Source: Acidobacteriaceae bacterium | Lineage (GTDB): Bacteria; Acidobacteriota; Terriglobia; Terriglobales; Acidobacteriaceae | NCBI GenBank assembly: GCA_003166055.1 | Contig: PMWR01000332.1 | Location: 30,360-36,835 of the forward strand | Length of the DNA stretch: 6,476 nucleotides | Direction: 5' to 3' | Shown here: positions 3,711 to 6,476 of the stretch, in pieces | Position numbering within the stretch: the stretch's first letter is position 1 | How the letters are laid out: every line of letters begins with the position of its first letter | Notes under the pieces: model-generated | Told to the model about the DNA's origin: nothing | The model's input: only the letters and a program-made list of their open reading frames with translations | Databases searched by the model: none | Position numbers and translations under genes: made by a program

Positions 3711-6405
3711 CTTCGGCGAGAAGTGGCACTTCATGTCCAGCTATCGCTACTACAAGCTGACCAAGGCGTCGGACACCCAGGTTGACATTGGTGGCTTCTT
3801 CTCCGGCGACAAGCTCGGCGTAGCGGCTTCCACCGCCAGCCGTCCGCAGCAGCCCTGGTACTTTGTCACTGGGCTTACCACCAACATTACCTCCAAGCTC
3901 ACCAACAACGTCGTTTACAGCTTCCTCCGGAACTACTGGTCATGGTCCACGAACAACGCCCCGCCGCAGGCTACCGGGTTGGGCGGAGCGCTGGAACCCT
4001 TCGGTGAAACGACCAACATTCTTGCCCCTTTCAACGTCAACACCCAGTCCATCCGCACCCGTTTCTGGGACGGCCACGACAACTTCCTCCGCGACGACCT
4101 GACACTGATCAAGGGTAACCACCTGTTCCAGTTCGGCGGCCAGTATCAGCACAACTTCAACTACCACGAGCGCTCTGACAACGGCGGCGGCGTCAACTTC
4201 ACACCCACCTACCGTCTTGGCGAGAGTGGTGGCAGCGGAGTCGGCAACCTCGATCTTTCCGACCTGCAGGCAAACGGCTACCCCTCGGGCGTCGGTGCCA
4301 GCCGTCTCGCAGCCGCGGCTCTGGGCATCGTAACCACCTCCCAGGTCGCGTACACCCGCCAAGGGCCCACACTGGCGCTGAACCCGCCCCTGACCCACGC
4401 CTTCGACAAGAGCACGATTCCCTTCTACAACGTCTACTTCAGCGACACCTGGCACATGAAGCCGTCCTTCACCCTCAACTATGGCATGGGCTGGACGCTG
4501 GAAATGCCCCCGACAGAAGCCTCCGGCAAGCAGACCGTGCTGGTGGATGCCTCTGACACGCCAGTCAAAACTCTCGACTACCTGGCGGCCCGCAAGAATG
4601 CGGCATTGCAAGGCGATGTCTACAATCCCGAACTCGGCTTTGCCCTGGTCGGCAATGTGGGCGCAGGACGAAAGTATCCCTACAATCCTTTCTACGGTTC
4701 GTTCAGCCCCCGTATTGCCGCTGCCTGGAATCCGTCCTTTGATGGCGACGGCTTCCTGAGCAAGGTCTTTGGCCACGGAGACACCGTCATCCGCGGCGGC
4801 TATGGCCGCATCTACGGCCGTCTCAACGGCGTCGACCTCGTTCTGGTCCCGCTCCTCGGTGTAGGCCTGATCCAGCCTGTCCAATGCACCCAGGCCCTCG
4901 CGAGTGGCTCTTGCGGCCCCGCCAATCCCGATGCGACAACCGCCTTCCGTATCGGCGTGGACGGAGAAACCGCTCCCCTGACGCCGGCAAGCGCCACCCT
5001 GCCCCAGCCGGTCTATCCCGGCTACGGCGGCATTGGCAAGTCATCGTCGGCTGAAGGCCTTGATCCAGACTTCCGGCCCAACGTCTCCGATACCTTCGAT
5101 CTGACCATCCAGCGCAAGATCAACAATCACCAGACACTCGAGGTTGGCTACATCGGGCGCATCATCAAGCACGAGTACCAGCCAGTCAATCTAAACGTGG
5201 TTCCCTACATGATGGTCAAGGGTGGACAGACTTTTGAAAACGCCTACGCCTACATGGAAACGCAACTTGGTTGCGCCACCTCAGTCGGCGCTTGCGGTGC
5301 AAACGGCACTCCCGCGGTAACCCCTCAGCCGTTTTTCGAAACCGCTCTCGCGGGCACAGGCTACTGCAACGGCTACTCAAACTGCACAACCGCCGTGATG
5401 GCCAAGGAAGGACCAAGCGGTACCGGGAACCTTGTCTATCAGTACGTCTGGAGCATGTGGTCCGATCTCGACAGTGGTGGCTTCAACTTTACCCCCACCA
5501 TGCAGGGCAGCAGTGCCAATCCCGCTTTCCCGGGTTACGTTCCCCAGGCCTCCAGCGGTTTTGCCCTCAATGCCAGCATCGGCCACGGCAACTACAACGG
5601 TGGCTTTATCACGTTGATCACTCAGAACTGGCACGGCTTCCTGATGCACAACAACTTCACCTATAGCAAAGCGCTCGGCACTGGCGCTTTTGTTCAGGCA
5701 ACCAGCGAATACACCCCCAACGACGCCTTCGATCTGGGCAAGATGTACGGCGTACAGGCATTCAACCGCAAGTTCGTCTACAATTCCTACCTGGTATGGC
5801 AGGATCCGTATTTCAAGGGTCAGCGCGGAATCCTCGGCCGCGCGGCAGGCGGCTGGTCAATTGCCCCCATCATGGTCGCGGGCAATGGCGAACCGGTCTA
5901 CTGCAGCACCCAGTCGGGTGCTCAATCGTTCGGATCGGCCGACGGCAATAACTACTTCACCAATGAACAGTGCGTCTTCACCAGCAAGTACACAGGTGGC
6001 AACAGCTCGCACTATGGCATCACCGGCGGAAACGATGCCTACGAAAACCCGGTCGGAACCGGTGTCGCAGGCCCGACCACTGGACAGGAGATCAACATGT
6101 TCAAGGATCCGGTCTCGGTCTGGAACCAGGTCCGCGCGCCTATGCTCGGAATCGACACCAAGAACCCCGGCGTTGGTCCCATCATCGGCATGCCCTACTG
6201 GAACGTGGATATGAGCGTGCAGAAGAACTTCAAGGTCTTCGAATCCACCAGCATCACGTTGGGGATAATCTTTACCAACGTCTTCAACCATGACGTTCTT
6301 TATGATCCGGGTCTTGCGCTCTATAACTCCCCAGCGTGGGGCGTTCAAAACGCGCAGGGCAACACGCCGCGCAACATCGAGTTCGGCATGCGCGCCAGCT
6401 TCTAA
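3529..6405 (+). CDS. TonB-dependent receptor, C-terminal beta-barrel part
   Basis: This open frame of 958 codons continues the receptor; real homology starts at about 3538 (ANIGINPTVQAMWKQY). The frame opens at a TTG at 3529 with no usable ribosome site or signal peptide, so it is unlikely to be translated independently. The sequence shows the alternating aromatic pattern of barrel strands, for example HLFQFGGQYQHNFNYH, YNVYFSDTWHMKPSFTLNYG and TFDLTIQRKINNHQTLEVGY. The family-type segments FLMHNNFTYSKALG, LGRAAGGWSIAPIMVAGNGEPVY and SITLGIIFTNVFNHDVLYDPG are also present. It ends IEFGMRASF, with the C-terminal aromatic residue expected of an outer-membrane barrel assembly signal. All ten cysteines of the full protein lie here, in five close pairs. 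The stop TAA is at 6403-6405, 14 bases before the terminator stem. Confidence 0.88.
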   Translation: MIPANIGINPTVQAMWKQYEPAGGPCTSVSSTCDNVNTQLFKGQLSIPQKDNFLVGRVDHDFGEKWHFMSSYRYYKLTKASDTQVDIGGFFSGDKLGVAASTASRPQQPWYFVTGLTTNITSKLTNNVVYSFLRNYWSWSTNNAPPQATGLGGALEPFGETTNILAPFNVNTQSIRTRFWDGHDNFLRDDLTLIKGNHLFQFGGQYQHNFNYHERSDNGGGVNFTPTYRLGESGGSGVGNLDLSDLQANGYPSGVGASRLAAAALGIVTTSQVAYTRQGPTLALNPPLTHAFDKSTIPFYNVYFSDTWHMKPSFTLNYGMGWTLEMPPTEASGKQTVLVDASDTPVKTLDYLAARKNAALQGDVYNPELGFALVGNVGAGRKYPYNPFYGSFSPRIAAAWNPSFDGDGFLSKVFGHGDTVIRGGYGRIYGRLNGVDLVLVPLLGVGLIQPVQCTQALASGSCGPANPDATTAFRIGVDGETAPLTPASATLPQPVYPGYGGIGKSSSAEGLDPDFRPNVSDTFDLTIQRKINNHQTLEVGYIGRIIKHEYQPVNLNVVPYMMVKGGQTFENAYAYMETQLGCATSVGACGANGTPAVTPQPFFETALAGTGYCNGYSNCTTAVMAKEGPSGTGNLVYQYVWSMWSDLDSGGFNFTPTMQGSSANPAFPGYVPQASSGFALNASIGHGNYNGGFITLITQNWHGFLMHNNFTYSKALGTGAFVQATSEYTPNDAFDLGKMYGVQAFNRKFVYNSYLVWQDPYFKGQRGILGRAAGGWSIAPIMVAGNGEPVYCSTQSGAQSFGSADGNNYFTNEQCVFTSKYTGGNSSHYGITGGNDAYENPVGTGVAGPTTGQEINMFKDPVSVWNQVRAPMLGIDTKNPGVGPIIGMPYWNVDMSVQKNFKVFESTSITLGIIFTNVFNHDVLYDPGLALYNSPAWGVQNAQGNTPRNIEFGMRASF
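3534..3537 (+). other. Frameshift site: CCCC run (CCC-C at a proline codon)
   Basis: Upstream the frame reads ATT GAT CCC and encodes I-D-P; downstream the receptor continues as GCC AAT ATC (A-N-I). One extra C separates the two frames. Either the run gained a base by mutation or sequencing error, or ribosomes shift +1 here. CCC-C is the classic sequence on which proline tRNA with anticodon GGG slips +1 when G37 methylation by TrmD is low, which is why the site is worth noting. I see no obvious stimulatory structure or internal Shine-Dalgarno immediately upstream. Confidence 0.85.
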
Positions 6406-6419
6406 CCCGCACCAAAACC

Positions 6420-6452
6420 AAAAGGCCGGGAGCATCAGCTCCCGGCCTTTTT
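6420..6452 (+). terminator. Rho-independent terminator of the receptor gene
   Basis: A perfect 14-base-pair stem (6420-6433 with 6438-6451, GC-rich core GGCCGGGAGC) closes a four-base ATCA loop and is followed by a T-run at 6448-6452. It lies 14 bases after the receptor stop codon. The A-rich left side also gives it some character of a bidirectional terminator. Confidence 0.95.
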
Positions 6453-6459
6453 CATTCCC

Positions 6460-6476
6460 AAAATCAGGCCGATTTT
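6460..6476. repeat. Small inverted repeat AAAATC-AGGCC-GATTTT at window end
   Basis: Six-base arms (6460-6465 and 6471-6476) pair perfectly around a five-base loop. The window ends here, so the stem may be longer or part of a second terminator for a convergent gene outside the window. Confidence 0.35.

Larger units (their letters stand above)
2409..6405 (+). pseudogene. Oar-like TonB-dependent outer-membrane receptor, full-length gene interrupted by one +1 frame change
   Basis: The 5' and 3' reading frames are two parts of one gene. Skipping a single C in the CCCC run at 3534-3537 gives one open frame of 1,331 residues, a normal size for acidobacterial TonB-dependent receptors with a carboxypeptidase-regulatory-like domain. 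Order: signal peptide (about 1-30), regulatory-like beta-sandwich (about 33-120), plug (about 125-265), beta-barrel (about 270-1331) ending in IEFGMRASF with a terminal Phe. Such proteins sit in the outer membrane; many take up large ligands using TonB energy, and acidobacterial members are often of unknown or suspected carbohydrate substrate. Nothing downstream of the shift has decayed, and RBS and terminator are both present. This points to a very recent mutation, a sequence error, or tolerated frameshifting rather than an old pseudogene. The substrate cannot be inferred. Confidence 0.85.

Noticed and set aside
3940..4884. Antisense open frame of 314 codons opposite the barrel region
   Set aside because: Same reason: no family motif, no ribosome site noted, and it lies wholly inside the receptor gene.
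2409..6405. Receptor as a BtuB-type B12 transporter because cobO is nearby
   Set aside because: The protein has the carboxypeptidase-regulatory-like domain and about twice the length of BtuB, is on the opposite strand, and has no B12 riboswitch upstream.

Overview
The window looks like chromosomal DNA from an acidobacterium (Acidobacteriota, probably class Terriglobia). The main reason is the right-hand two thirds, which encodes an Oar-like TonB-dependent outer-membrane protein of about 1,330 residues with an N-terminal carboxypeptidase-regulatory-like domain, a type greatly expanded in that phylum. GC-rich coding sequence and less GC-rich intergenic DNA fit this. The assignment is an inference from gene type; no rRNA or other taxonomic marker is present.

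Left third (1-2016), all on the minus strand, read in the order rlmH, cobO, accD: a 23S rRNA pseudouridine methyltransferase, a corrinoid adenosyltransferase (cobalamin activation) and the carboxyltransferase beta subunit of acetyl-CoA carboxylase (fatty-acid synthesis), which runs off the left edge. These are housekeeping genes without a common pathway. They could be co-transcribed, since no terminator with a T-run separates them. The rlmH-cobO gap is almost entirely filled by a striking inverted repeat made of phased heptanucleotide units (consensus CAGTTNT), six units in one arm and five in the other, ending 1 base from the rlmH stop and 2 bases from the cobO start.

Middle (2017-2408): a 392-base divergent intergenic region with no gene, two small palindromes, a short direct repeat and, at its right end, a clear Shine-Dalgarno sequence for the receptor gene.

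Right (2409-6476), plus strand: the receptor gene, broken by a single +1 frame change at a CCCC run at 3534-3537. Reading across it restores one continuous 1,331-residue protein with signal peptide, carboxypeptidase-regulatory-like domain, plug, beta-barrel and C-terminal Phe. The gene ends in a strong rho-independent terminator. No partner gene such as a SusD-like lipoprotein or TonB is visible, so the substrate is unknown.

I see no obvious new multi-gene system. The points most worth checking are the heptad-phased inverted repeat between rlmH and cobO, the +1 frameshift exactly at a CCC-C proline codon, and the fully paired cysteines of the receptor.
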